A stretch of DNA of 64,000 nucleotides from Halichondria panicea (Eukaryota; Porifera; Demospongiae; Suberitida; Halichondriidae), in the NCBI RefSeq assembly GCF_963675165.1, contig NC_087391.1, forward strand, positions 3,584,646-3,648,645. Direction: 5' to 3'. A model generated the notes under the pieces. The model made no database searches, was not told the DNA's origin, and saw nothing but the letters and a program-made list of their open reading frames with translations. A program made the translations under genes and the position numbers. Shown in pieces: positions 30,776 through 42,200 of the stretch. Within the stretch, counting starts at the first letter, position 1. Each line of letters begins with the position of its first letter.

Positions 30776-31529
30776 TTTATCCTATAGATACATATAGAGC
30801 CCAGTTAGTAGTTAACATGCAAGGCAAATCTAGACTCCACACTATAATATATAGATCTAGTAGCTAGACCTAACTTACTATTGATCTCATTCTGGGATCA
30901 CTTACGTGATAGCAATTAGGGTCCAGTGCACCTTGTAGTTTAGCCTCGATTCCAGGATTGAGGCCTTGTGAAGGAGGCTACTCGTAGTTCTACTATGAAA
31001 GCAAACTTTTAATCACATGACTCACCAGGCAGATGTGATAAAAGACAATATGAGTCAGCCTGCCCTATTGTTCCCTTGTATGTTAGCAGCCCACCATACA
31101 AGTAAAGGAGTTTACATAAAACCAAACTGGGCGACAATACACCATGCACGGCAACACGTTAAATTAGAAACATTTATCAAACATGTGCACGCATATGGGG
31201 GGGGCTATAGTACCCTTCTTGAGCAACAAACAATGAATACAGATTCTATCTACAAAATCTCATGCAGTTGTTTCAAGAGCAAAATATGGTTAATCATGCA
31301 TGTACATGTAGACTATAATTTTTATACACAGATTAGATTTATTGAATGTGAAAATGTTCTTGTCAGTGATATTACAATGACCCCCCCCCCTCCTCCAACA
31401 AACAGTCCCACAGTGAGAAACATAATAATAATCAGTAACTATAATATACCTAACAATTGCAAGCTGACTATAAAATGTAACGAGCATCCAATAATCTACA
31501 AGTAAGACTCAGAGAAGTGTAGAGTAAAA
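30776..31529. promoter_or_regulatory. divergent upstream region of two intronless genes
   Basis: Lies between the start codons of the beta-helix receptor (-) and the transporter (+). It contains a short inverted repeat (AGCCTCGATTCCAGGATTGAGGC, about 30941-30964), a short G run near 31200 and a C run at 31381-31390. The open frame at 31017-31505 shows no protein-like features. Confidence 0.4.
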
Positions 31530-33089
31530 ATGACTAGGTGTAAGTGCAAGCACAGAGTGAGATATTTCTACTCAAAAGGAGCACTCCTTGTTCTTGTGTG
31601 GGTGCTACTGCTAAGTGTAGTGACCTGCTCCCTTATAAACATAATTGGAGCATCTTTATACTCAATGTCAATACAAGTCAACTCATGGCTCACGTTAATT
31701 CCATTTTTTGTAACTTCCATTTTAGCATTTGTCTCAGGATTACTAGCAGATGTCAAATTTGGAAAATACCCTGTCATTAGAGTGGGATTTGTTTTACTGT
31801 TCATTTCAACAGTATTTACATGTTTATGCCTTTTGATACTTGAAACAGTGCCTAAAGCCGAAGACTATATTGTTTTGAGTTCATTTGTCGCTATTACAAT
31901 TTTGGCCATAATTGGAATTACACTGTGCATAGTTAATATCCTTCAATTGGGATTGGACCAGATGCCTGATGCGTCGTCTTCTAGTATTACAAGTTTCATT
32001 GCATGGTTTGTGTTTTGCGGGTTCTTTGGTTACTGGTTTAGTGATCTGTTAAGAAAAAGGGTTGACAAAGATTGTTTAGAGATGTTTTCGGTATCTGATG
32101 TCAACCTAACATGGAGCTTGCTCACTGTTTTGTGCATGAGTGTAATTCTTATCCTAGACTTCATTCAATCATCAAAGTGGTTAATAATTGAGCCAGCAAA
32201 CGCAATAGAGTCACTAAAAGCAATGCACCGAATTGTCAAGTTTGCAGTGAAGCACAAAACACCTCTCAACCGCAGTGCACTAACTTACTGGGAAGAAGAA
32301 ATTCCCTCCCGATTAGATCTTGGAAAGATTAAGTACGGTGGACCATTCACCACAGAAGAAGTTGAAGATGTCAAAACTACGGCACGCTTAACTCTGGTGA
32401 GCTTTACAATATGGTTTGTACTCTTTGCAACACAACTTGATTCCCATATCAATTCAATTCCTTCAACACTTGTTAATGCTTGCAGTGACGAGATAGTGAT
32501 AAGGTTTACATACGGCAATTCCTGGTGCCTGTTAATAGGGACTTTTGCTTACGAGTTTCTTGTCTATCCTTTAGTCAGAAACAAGATTCCAACTATTCTT
32601 AAGAGAATCGGCATCTCATCTGTTGCGAGTACAATAGTAAGCTTAACATGCCTGAGTTTTGTCATAGCCCAAAATTACATCAGTCAATGGAGCAAGCTAA
32701 TAGCACTCAAATGGACTTCTGCTGTACTAAATTCAGTGATAGACGGCTTAATCAAACAATCCCTACTTACATCAGCCTTGGAGTTTGTGTATGCACAATC
32801 TCCATACAAAATTAGAGGTCTATGTGTTGGCTTCTTCACGGTTCTTATTCTATCAGCAGTCCTAGCAAGTAAAGCTGTTAACGCATTCTATCAAAGTGTG
32901 TTTGTTGCCTTGTCTGTGAAAACTGGGCTATGCACAGTTGCATTTGTTCTTCACTGTATCACTGCCAACTGGTATAAAGGGAGAGTTAGAGATGAAGAAT
33001 ATGCGACACAAAGAGTGGTGGAAGAGGTATATGATCGTTATCTCTCACAATCAGTACGTGGTAAAGTGAAAACACAACTCCAGTGGTAA
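31530..33089 (+). CDS. intronless multi-pass transporter, POT/SLC15-like
   Basis: One exon of 519 residues with about 12 hydrophobic helices in two groups, split by a long central loop (about residues 230-285) bearing LNRSALTYWEEEIPSR and KYGGPFTTEEVEDVKT. This layout is that of a major facilitator. The central motif and the helix pattern remind me of divergent proton-dependent oligopeptide (SLC15/PTR) carriers, but the POT signature ExxERFxYY is not present near the N-terminus, so substrate and family are tentative. The tail is cytosolic and charged (GRVRDEEYATQRVVEEVYDR). Like the beta-helix receptor it has no introns. The start is the first ATG, five bases after a stop in frame. Confidence 0.7.
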   Translation: MTRCKCKHRVRYFYSKGALLVLVWVLLLSVVTCSLINIIGASLYSMSIQVNSWLTLIPFFVTSILAFVSGLLADVKFGKYPVIRVGFVLLFISTVFTCLCLLILETVPKAEDYIVLSSFVAITILAIIGITLCIVNILQLGLDQMPDASSSSITSFIAWFVFCGFFGYWFSDLLRKRVDKDCLEMFSVSDVNLTWSLLTVLCMSVILILDFIQSSKWLIIEPANAIESLKAMHRIVKFAVKHKTPLNRSALTYWEEEIPSRLDLGKIKYGGPFTTEEVEDVKTTARLTLVSFTIWFVLFATQLDSHINSIPSTLVNACSDEIVIRFTYGNSWCLLIGTFAYEFLVYPLVRNKIPTILKRIGISSVASTIVSLTCLSFVIAQNYISQWSKLIALKWTSAVLNSVIDGLIKQSLLTSALEFVYAQSPYKIRGLCVGFFTVLILSAVLASKAVNAFYQSVFVALSVKTGLCTVAFVLHCITANWYKGRVRDEEYATQRVVEEVYDRYLSQSVRGKVKTQLQW

Positions 33090-33359
33090 AGTAAAAACAC
33101 AACTCTAACTTCACATGATAATACCCTCAGCAACTGAATGTAGTCCCAATATGCACCTCTGATAATAATCATTGCGGGGATGACACGTACAGTGAGTGGG
33201 CAGATATCGTGTTTCAATTTCCAGATTTTGTAGTAACAATAAATCTTGAATTAAAAGATGGTGCACACAAATGTTTATTTGGGGGTCCCTGTTCCAAGGC
33301 TACATATCAATATGGATTCAATTAATGCATGATTGTTACAACAGTGTACTTTCGTTGTA

Positions 33360-33806
33360 AGGGTATAAAGATTCAAATACGTCACTGTGGCTTTAGTGTA
33401 TAGTTATAGGAAAGTTTGGTATGGATTCGTGGATTTGCAAATATATATAATGCTTCGTTCTCGAGTTATGCCTAGTTGTGCTTACTTGGAATGCCATTGC
33501 AGCCTTTTCAGAAGAGTGCGTAGCAAAACTTGTTCATCGAGTGTTGCTACTCTACTTAGTAGTTAGCTCTGCACTAGAACGCTAGCTATTGGTAGCTGCA
33601 AGAGTGAGAAGAGAGTTGCCTGTTGATGCAGCCATTAATTTTAGACTTGAACTTTTGGCATCGATCGTTTTTAACAACAATCATGGATCGATCATTACCC
33701 ACTCAGTTTGCATGCAGCAAAATAATATTCTTCATGATAATTATAATGTGTGTGTAAAAGCTATTAGTAGCTTTATTGTGTAGCTGTGGCACCTCCACCG
33801 AGGCAT
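33360..33806 (-). mobile_element. 'tgcctcggtg' family repeat, copy 1
   Basis: Read on the minus strand it starts ATGCCTCGGTGGAGGTGCC and follows the same sequence as 51412-51800, including AGTAGAGTAGCAACACTCG and GCAATGGCATTCCAAGT. The far end is missing or diverged. Confidence 0.8.
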
Positions 33807-34028
33807 CAGCCCCAAAGTAATATCACACTTAGCTAGCGATAAGTGTTTTAATGTGTGCACGAGGATGATGCAATAATGTTCTTAGTTACAGTTACGCTGG
33901 AGCATTATTGCATCATCCCAAGTGCACCAGCATTGGCTAGCTAAGTGTGTTATATATAAAAGTTTGCACCAGCAAAAGTTTGATTGCTGATCATGAAGCT
34001 GAAAACCTGTTCAAGCTAGTTTTCAGAT

Positions 34029-34212
34029 TACCGTATAGCGGGTAATTTTCGTGGGGTAAAAATTCGTTTATCTGGAAAACGGTTGGTTTTCGTGAGTCAA
34101 AATTTCGTTTAGTCTCGTTGCCTGCACTGCATTCATACATTCCGGTAAGCCACGCCTACGTTAAAATTTTGTGGAGGTCAGCTTGCCCACGAAAATTACC
34201 CACTATACGGTA
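34029..34212. mobile_element. 'accgtatagcg' MITE, well preserved
   Basis: Ends TACCGTATAGCGGGTAATTT and AAAATTACCCACTATACGGTA are inverted. Related copies or ends: about 26642-26812, 36853-37001, 44480-44545, 45104-45276, 54890-55096, 34600-34631. Confidence 0.88.
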
Positions 34213-35084
34213 TAAAAAAGCTACCTAGCTTCAAGCTGCACTTTTGAGAGGCGGGATGACTTGAATGATGATCATCAAGTCATTAAAGTACTGTCACATG
34301 AGTGGATTTGATGGATGTCATTGGCTGTAGGCCATAATGATCAGAAATAATCCACAGCTAGGCGTATAGTTGCATGATGGGTATATAAGCTGAACACTGT
34401 ATTACTGCTCATGTTACTGTACATGAATCATGTATGAAAGTTTCGAATGAGCCAAATCAGCAGAGAATTTAACACTTCTTTTTTTGCTTGCTGGCAAGAA
34501 TCGTGATGTTATACAAGTACCGGTATAGGTGTTTGTTTGTCTTTGCGAAGAGTTACAGTAGACCTTCGTTAATCTGGCCACCTTTGGAACAAGTGCATTT
34601 TGCCCCACGAAAATTACACACTATACGGTAATGACCAATATTGGTGCATTATTAGTACCAATCTTCATCTAAAATACTTCTAGCTCTGTGTAATAATATA
34701 CAATATTTCTTACCATACTAGAGGGCTACACGAAACGTTTTTCTTTTCAGGCTAAGAATTAGACGCTTGCAAAATAAGAATAAAATAACGTACTGAGTCA
34801 AGGAAAACAGCCCAGATCTAGAGGGGTTCTATAATTATACCTGTGATCACCTCTGGGTGGGAGGGCATTCTGACAGCCGTAAGTTTCGTTCTCCAGTAAT
34901 GCAGCAAGACAAATCCTAACATTAGCTGAAACCCGACCTCTCGTCCTAACGGAAGGTCGGGCCACGCCCAACTAGCAATGCCATTACAGTTATTGATGCA
35001 ATTGCAATGCTAGATTTGCAGTCACTGCGAGCCACATGTACCCCTCTTTACATGCAAGCATTATTATACGTAGATGTTTCCTGA

Positions 35085-36140
35085 TTCCATTACCCACACA
35101 GTGCATCCAGTCAAGAGAGTAGAATATACCACAAATGTGTGAGTGGTTGTGCTTAAATGTATCTCAAGATTGGAACATTTCTAAGAAATTGTGCTGATAC
35201 CATTGTGTAGGTGAATGAATAAGCTACAACATTAATCAAAAACTTTTCCCAAAAGCTGTTATTGTGGGAAATCCATTTACTAGTAGGTGAAAACGAGAGT
35301 AGCCTCGAATCCATGCCGATTAAAATACGGCCTGGTATCTATTGCATGTGTAATTAATCATAGGCGTGACCTGTCCACGCCCGTGTACTATCTACTGCGC
35401 ACGAAGCTTTATAGCTAGCTAGCTAGCAAGCTGTGGCCCTCTACGGTGTTGTCGAGAAGGCTTGCATACTAGTCTGAAGCCAGAAGAGGCTCTCATCTAT
35501 CTATGATGGTTGGATGGTCGTGATGTTTTGAACTTGGTTTCTGTACAGACTATGGCAAGCCTTTGACTTATGTGCTTCCAACTGCAACCATAGGTCCATC
35601 GTAGAGGTAGATGAGAGCCTCTTCTGGCTTCAGAATAGTGTGCAAGCCTTCTCGACAACGCAATAGAGAGTATAAGCCACAGTTTCACAGGAGACAAGTA
35701 TTTGTGAAAGAAACTAGTAAACAAACTAGTTTACGGTATAATTTTACAAAGGTTTACTAAAGTATAACGAATTCCCCAGATTCTGGGGAACTTAGTTTGC
35801 GCATGTGTACTATCACCCATGCAATAGATACCAGGCCGTATTTTAATCGGCCTGATCTCGAGGCTAAAACAAGGGTGATCGTGAAAAAAATGTGTAACAT
35901 CAATTATCTCTGGAACTATATGGACAAATTTTTCTTATCAAAGTTATTCAAGCTTTCTCCCTAACCGATTACCCACTATAATTTATATAACAATATTAAT
36001 CACCACAAACCCCACCACCTTATGCAAACATTTTTGGAAGCTCATTCATTCACCTACACAATGGTATCAGCAGATGTTCTTAGCCAATCACAAACATTTG
36101 TGGTATTCTACTCTTAGACTGGATGCACTGTACATCTTTA
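35085..36140. repeat. nested palindromes, about 1 kb
   Basis: Three inverted-repeat pairs are stacked. Outer: GTGCATCCAGTC (about 35101) with GACTGGATGCAC (about 36117), continuing through CCACAAATGTG. Middle: CGATTAAAATACGGCCTGGT (about 35319) with ACCAGGCCGTATTTTAATCG (about 35830). Inner: GAGAAGGCTTGCATAC...AGAGGCTCTCATCTA with its inverse at about 35595-35665. Most likely one composite foldback transposon or MITEs inserted into each other. Confidence 0.8.
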
Positions 36141-36291
36141 CAAAAAACCACACCTCCAACTCCAATAGTAATTTTAGTTCTTTAGTAATTATGGCATGGA
36201 TTAACAATTAGTTAAGAACAAAATAATCATTCCCAAGGAAGCAAATAGAATTATCAAAAAAATGTACTTCATGAATCATTAATAGTCCCAC

Positions 36292-39200
36292 TTAGACAGA
36301 TGTACTGGATTCGTCCAGGTTTTGATCAGTGTTAATTTCTTTCACAGGTTGTTTCTGTTTTGTAGTTGATTCTCTTCTTACCTTGCTCTTTTTGGCAGAT
36401 ATTTTTCCTACGTCTTCCTCAGTACATGCTTGTTCAACGATAACTAGTAGTGTCTTTGGTATAACAGCTCGCTACAATGGAGTAGAAAGTAATTTGTTAA
36501 CACATATATAGCACAAGTACAGCTAGCCTCTTACACAGGCTTTGACAAAAGTGCACTCTGGGCGACCTAACAATAATTAGGAGCAAAATTGGGGGTGTAG
36601 ATGAGGCTAAAATACAGCATACTGAAGAGATTCTAGGTTAAGGCCACTACACTGAACACTTACCTGGTGTGGCGTTAGATTTTGCACATATGATACCATT
36701 GGATCTCTTAAACCAGGACTCATCTGTGGAACAGAACAAAATAAATAGAGTTGCTATCCGTAGAGATTAAACAAGAAGTAATAATTATTATGCATCATCA
36801 ACTACAGTTGTTGCATAATTATAGTTGTCATAAAATTATATATGCATGTACATACCGTATATAGTGGGATATTTTCGTATGGTGGAAATTTTCGTATTTC
36901 GTATATTGTAGAGCATTATTATCATACGAAAATTAAAACTTTATTTAATTGGGCAGTTTACACGAAATTTACACCAACAAAAAATTACCCGCTATACGGT
37001 AATTAACTCGAGGCGCACCGCGGCGCCATGGATTATGGTTTGTCTGTTTGTGATTTCTGAGCCTCACTAGGATGCCGTAGCGCTGCGTTTACAGCATGGA
37101 TAGCCTCCACACAACGTTATAATAGTGACAGATTTTTATGTTAAGGATATGAATTTTTTTGTGAAACTAAATGCCTTGATTGAAGTTTGAAGAACATAAT
37201 AACTTGGTTTATTATTCTGTATGAGTATCATCTCCAAAATATCTTCCAGTGAAAGCTCGCTCAAGTTAACAAACTAGTAGTAACATTTCTAGCTCTGTGT
37301 TCTTGCTCTTATACGATGCTTCTTACTATTCTGGAGGGCAGCTCAGTAGCCATATCTCTTCGAGCCGCCCTGCATAATCATAGTGAAGCTACAGTAAAAA
37401 CTTGTACTGGAAAGCTTAGGTACCTATCCAGTAAAAGTGTCTACTTGCGCCATGAAATGACTGCTGCGTTTCCTGCTCATGATCACTTAGATCTATCTCA
37501 TGAATAATTAATGAGCAAACGGCTTACCGTAACCGTAAGGTTTGTTGTCGTATAAAAGCAAGTTAGAAGCTTAAATTGCACGATGGCTGCATGGCCTAGC
37601 TACACGTGGCCTTTATTCGAGGTACTTATTATTGCGGTACAGGCTCGGTTCAGCTCTAGTAATTAGCCGCTGATTGATCCGCCAATGTACAATGTTATTG
37701 CTGTTGTTCACTTAAAGCTGATTGAACACACAGCAATAACATTGCATGTGGGAGGATAATTAGCGTTCAATCCAGAGGCTAATTGCAAGAGCTAAACCGC
37801 GCTGGTAGAGTACGGTAATTATACCCAACCACTGTTAACCTGTGCTGCTCACCTCAAGCACATTCTCCAGCTGGTGTTGTGGGAGCTGAAGCATTACTTG
37901 AAATGAGAGAGGTTTGGTGACCTGTGCAAAATAGTAGCCACCTGTACTACATTTGTAATTTCATAGGCTCCTATAATTATACATGTAAACTATGCACTTT
38001 TAGCACCATAAACACACTGTGGGGTGAACAACAACAAATGTACCAGTACATGTATGTTCTTGTATCAAGAGCATTCTTAATGCAAGCGCGTTGATAGCAA
38101 ACCTCACACCATAACGTTTGGATTCTCACGAGCTAGGCAAAACAATTATAATATTAATTTATTTACCTCACAACATTTGACAAATCCTTGCCACACCTTA
38201 GGCTGCTTCCATACCTGAAGGTAAGAAACATTGCTACATAACACCTACATTACAGTGTACCTAATCCAAATTCTTCATGGTTTGATTACGTGTACAATAC
38301 TAGTCACCTGTTTGCTGATGAGCTTCGCTAAAATAGTTATGACAAAGTTGATCAATTTGGGACATATCCCTAAACTCTGCAGCACCTGCAATCACCAAAA
38401 TCATGTTTCAGAACAAATAAAAAAATTGGTTAAATCCGACCAAATCAACAATGTCTCAATGGAGCGTGGATAGGGTGAGGAAAACCTTTTTTCTTATTTC
38501 TACAAGTATACTTTTTGTAGGGTATGGAGTTGTACATTCACACAAACAACGTACAACGTACTGTTCTCATGAAGAGAGTGGGTATGGGAGTTTGTTCCAA
38601 CAACTGCTGAAGGACAACTGCTAACACCTCCTGTGTGTACACTGACTTTTCTTGAAAGCAGAAATTTGTAGCTGCATGATTATAATGTACAGCAATCAAC
38701 ATTCACAAGGACATGAAACTGTACGAATTAAACGCAGTAAAAGTTGTACCTTTTACAGTAGCCTTCATTAAAGTGTCGTCACTCGAGCAATCAATGTTGT
38801 GTAGAGCAATAAGTAACTCAGAGGGTGAGATAGGACTAATGCTGTGACCCTGGTCTCCTGTGAATTTTTCGCAACGAGTTACTAAACATTTAATGTTCAA
38901 ATAGTGTAGAAATTTACCTTTGAAAGAAACCAAGAGACGCTCAAAGATGTTTTTCACTAAACCCGGACTCAACTTGATAAATTTTGGAAGGGCAGCTATC
39001 ACCTCTTGCTGTTAATCAAAACAAAAACATAAGCTTCATAGTACAGATCTAATAAATATTCACCTTCTTTAGACCATGCAGTACAGGTATGAGGAAACGA
39101 ACATCTGAAGAATTTCTTTGGTACAGCTCCCTCACTCTCTGCACCAGTTCAGCGGATGGAGGAGCTGGAATACAGAATGAATAAATGTAAATTTGCAATA

Positions 39201-42200
39201 ACAATGAACAATCCATTTCAGAGCAACATGTTATGGAAGAGGAGCTTAATGAAACAGAATTCTAAAATAATGGCTAGAGATGATCTTCAATTTTCAAGGA
39301 AATTTAGTGTTGTTATGACATTGTGCATTTCCTGCCGTCTGCAAAGAGGTCAGAGATCACATCTGGTAGTGTACATGCATGCAGCTTTGCAGCTCTTTTC
39401 TCACTCTTGTAGCTAACAAAAAGCTAGCACTTTAATGCAAGTCTATTTCATAAGAACGTTTGTGCGAACAGATGATACTACGAAAGATTTTGAAGAGACT
39501 GGAACAGCCTTCCCTGTAGCCATAACTTGAGAAAGAAGCTTTAGTTGCAAATCCACGAATCAAAATCCAAGAGAGCGTGGCTAGAAGCCTATATAGAAGC
39601 TGTTAGTTTTCGTCGCATTACAAACCGTTGAGCAGTTACAGCTGGAATAGACACACGGTCAGCTTTACCGTATCCCTCGTGCGGCTACGCCTCGAGGCAT
39701 AATAATCTATTTGTTTACACTGTCCTGAACGCTATCTTTCTATTCTGCAAAACATAATGACTGTTTAGTTACACGTTTGCTTTGACTTGTTGTCGGTGCT
39801 TGGATATACACATGTTATAACGTTAGGTTGAGTGCTTACAACAGTCTGTGAGTATGTGAAGCATCCTCATAATAAGGGTCTCTCCACCAGGGGGGCATTT
39901 CTCCACCAGCTGCAAAAGCTCAGGTGAGTCCATACCAATCAGAGACAACTGCAAGAAGAGACACACTGGTATACACACCTTATCATAAATACGTACGGTA
40001 ATCCACGAATTAAAATCCTAGAAAACGTGACTAGAAGCCTATAGAAAAGCTGTTACTTGCTACAATACGTGCTGTAGAGCCAAATTTTCGGGGATCAAAT
40101 ATTTCGCTGATTGCTCAAAAAAGATTATATTTTTGAGGATAAAGGTTCTAATTACATAATTGCAAACTTTTGTGGTCCAAGGTCATCTGCAAAAATTGCG
40201 GAAATTATGCACCTCAAAATTTGGCGCTATAGATTGCATGTCTGACATACGTATTGTGTTACTGAGCAATATTGTGCACCTCCTATAATACAGACAAACA
40301 CTGCAATACTTACCGGCTGGTCAAGGTGGCTATGGATAATCTTTTTCACTGTGGCTGTAGTACTGGTGTACACAATTGCCAAACTAGTAGGGAAATGCGA
40401 ATTGACACAGCCCAACTATTATCATACACTCACTCTTTGAGTAGCTTGTGATTGAGAGGCAACAAAGACAGAAACAGATTCATGCATATCCTCACAGTGT
40501 CCTCACTCCAGTCAGTTGCAGCGTAGCCTATAGGCACAGTTCAACTAAGTGATACGTGGTTACAGTTACTGCAAGACTATTTCATACAGTGCTAGACCCT
40601 GCAAATGATATTGGTTCTGGCTTTTATCATTTCTGAGGCTGAGGCTGCCCTCTACTATACTCCTCAAATTACACGTACTAAAGAAAAAATATTAGAGAGA
40701 AGCCACAAAATATTGGGAAGACAATGCACTCATTACCAATGTCATCCAAGTTGTTCTCCTCTAAAAAAGTGGGGTGGTCACTGAGTAGAAACTGAAGCTG
40801 GTGAAGGGCATACCTCTATAAGGATTAAATATGTACGTCACAGTCAGAACAGTACAAGCTAACACATACACTTTTTAGGGATTGGACAATCAAAATAATT
40901 TGCGTAAGCAGTTGGTCTCACCTCAATCTTCATGGAAAGCTCTGGCTTGGAGTACAACTTCTTCACAAAGTGTAGAGTTTGAGCCCTTACCTAAATTGGA
41001 TAAGTAAAATTTGAACACAAAGGTTTACCGGCAATGTACAATGTACTTTTCTATTATGCTTCTACGGTTATAGAGAAAGTTGAAAGGTAAATTTTTACGA
41101 CCGTTATATAAATACGAAACTCACAAACTCACAAGTTCAATATCACTGTTTGTGACCTCCAACAGAGCCTCTAAGAAGTCATTAGCGCCCCCTGGCCCCT
41201 GAGGGCGTTTCATTACCAACTCCTTCAGTGTGGACACACCTAGGAATGCTCGTTCCTACAAGCAGTACAGCCAACGAAAATTGAATTGTGGTCCTCTCAC
41301 GGTACAAAGTGAAATAAACACATACTGAAATTGACACACTAAAACGTGTATACAGTGTACATGGTTTTTAGAAGAGCCAAGCTTAGTAACAAACCTCATC
41401 CCTGCAGTACGACTTGATGATATCAAGAGCATTTTTTGTAATTTTAGGTGCCTCCAACACCAATCTTGTGAACAGCCTTTGGAAAAACGTTTTAAAAAAT
41501 TGAATAAGTTTTCCACGTTTTGCAGTACGGCTACAATTCTTACACACCTGTCTTTTGGACCTAGCTTTTCCTTAGCTCCCAGCAGCAGTCCAGTGAAACA
41601 CACATCATACTGGAAGTTGTTCTGAGCACTACTTACGTATCCCTCAGATATGCTGTACTCTGTGAAAAGCCAGGCTATAGCCAGGTCCATGTTGGTGCGT
41701 AGATCATCCAGAATAAACTCCAACAGGGCTGAGGGTGTCAGATTCAAGTGATACATTGTTCTTGATCAAAATAATATCTATGAAATTTGACTTATTACAC
41801 AATATTAATATTGTATGTATCCCTAATCCTGGAACAGTTAGTTTGCAATTGCATATCATTATACATAAAAAACCGCATACTTGTGTTGAACTCTTGACCA
41901 AACTGACTGACTAAGCTGATGATTAACTTTATTCGAGCCTGCAGTGTACAAAGGATATCAGCTTATGTTTGCTGATCGAGGAGGTAATCATAACACTACA
42001 AACCTGACTTGCAGCACCATGGGTAGGAACATCTGTATGAAGAGAATAACACTTACTATATAAAGAGGAAATTCTAACACTTCAACCACTCAATATGGCT
42101 GCCACGTGCAGAGATTATAGTATTAGATAGGGTCAAATGCACTGAGGCTACTATTTGAGAGCGGCTTCTGGTATGTATGAAAAGTAGCACTTACTTTCAG

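Larger units (their letters stand above)
33090..36291. other. repeat-filled gap between transporter and symplekin
   Basis: No gene seen. It is built largely of inverted-repeat elements listed separately, plus a hairpin with arms GAGGATGATGCAATAATG and CATTATTGCATCATCC (about 33861-33917) and pieces of pogo-like (34556-34590) and 'accgtatagcg' (34600-34631) MITE ends. Confidence 0.6.

Noticed and set aside
31017-31505. 162-codon plus-strand open frame
   Set aside because: No domain, biased low-complexity runs including poly-Pro from a C run, and it lies in the probable promoter of the next gene.
33360-36140. CRISPR-like repeated units
   Set aside because: The repeats are inverted and of variable size, with no regular spacers, in a eukaryotic genome.
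41622-41636. GTAAGTAG...CAG inside symplekin exon 28 as a 15-nt intron
   Set aside because: Too short to splice, and the frame reads through it with sequence that fits the family.
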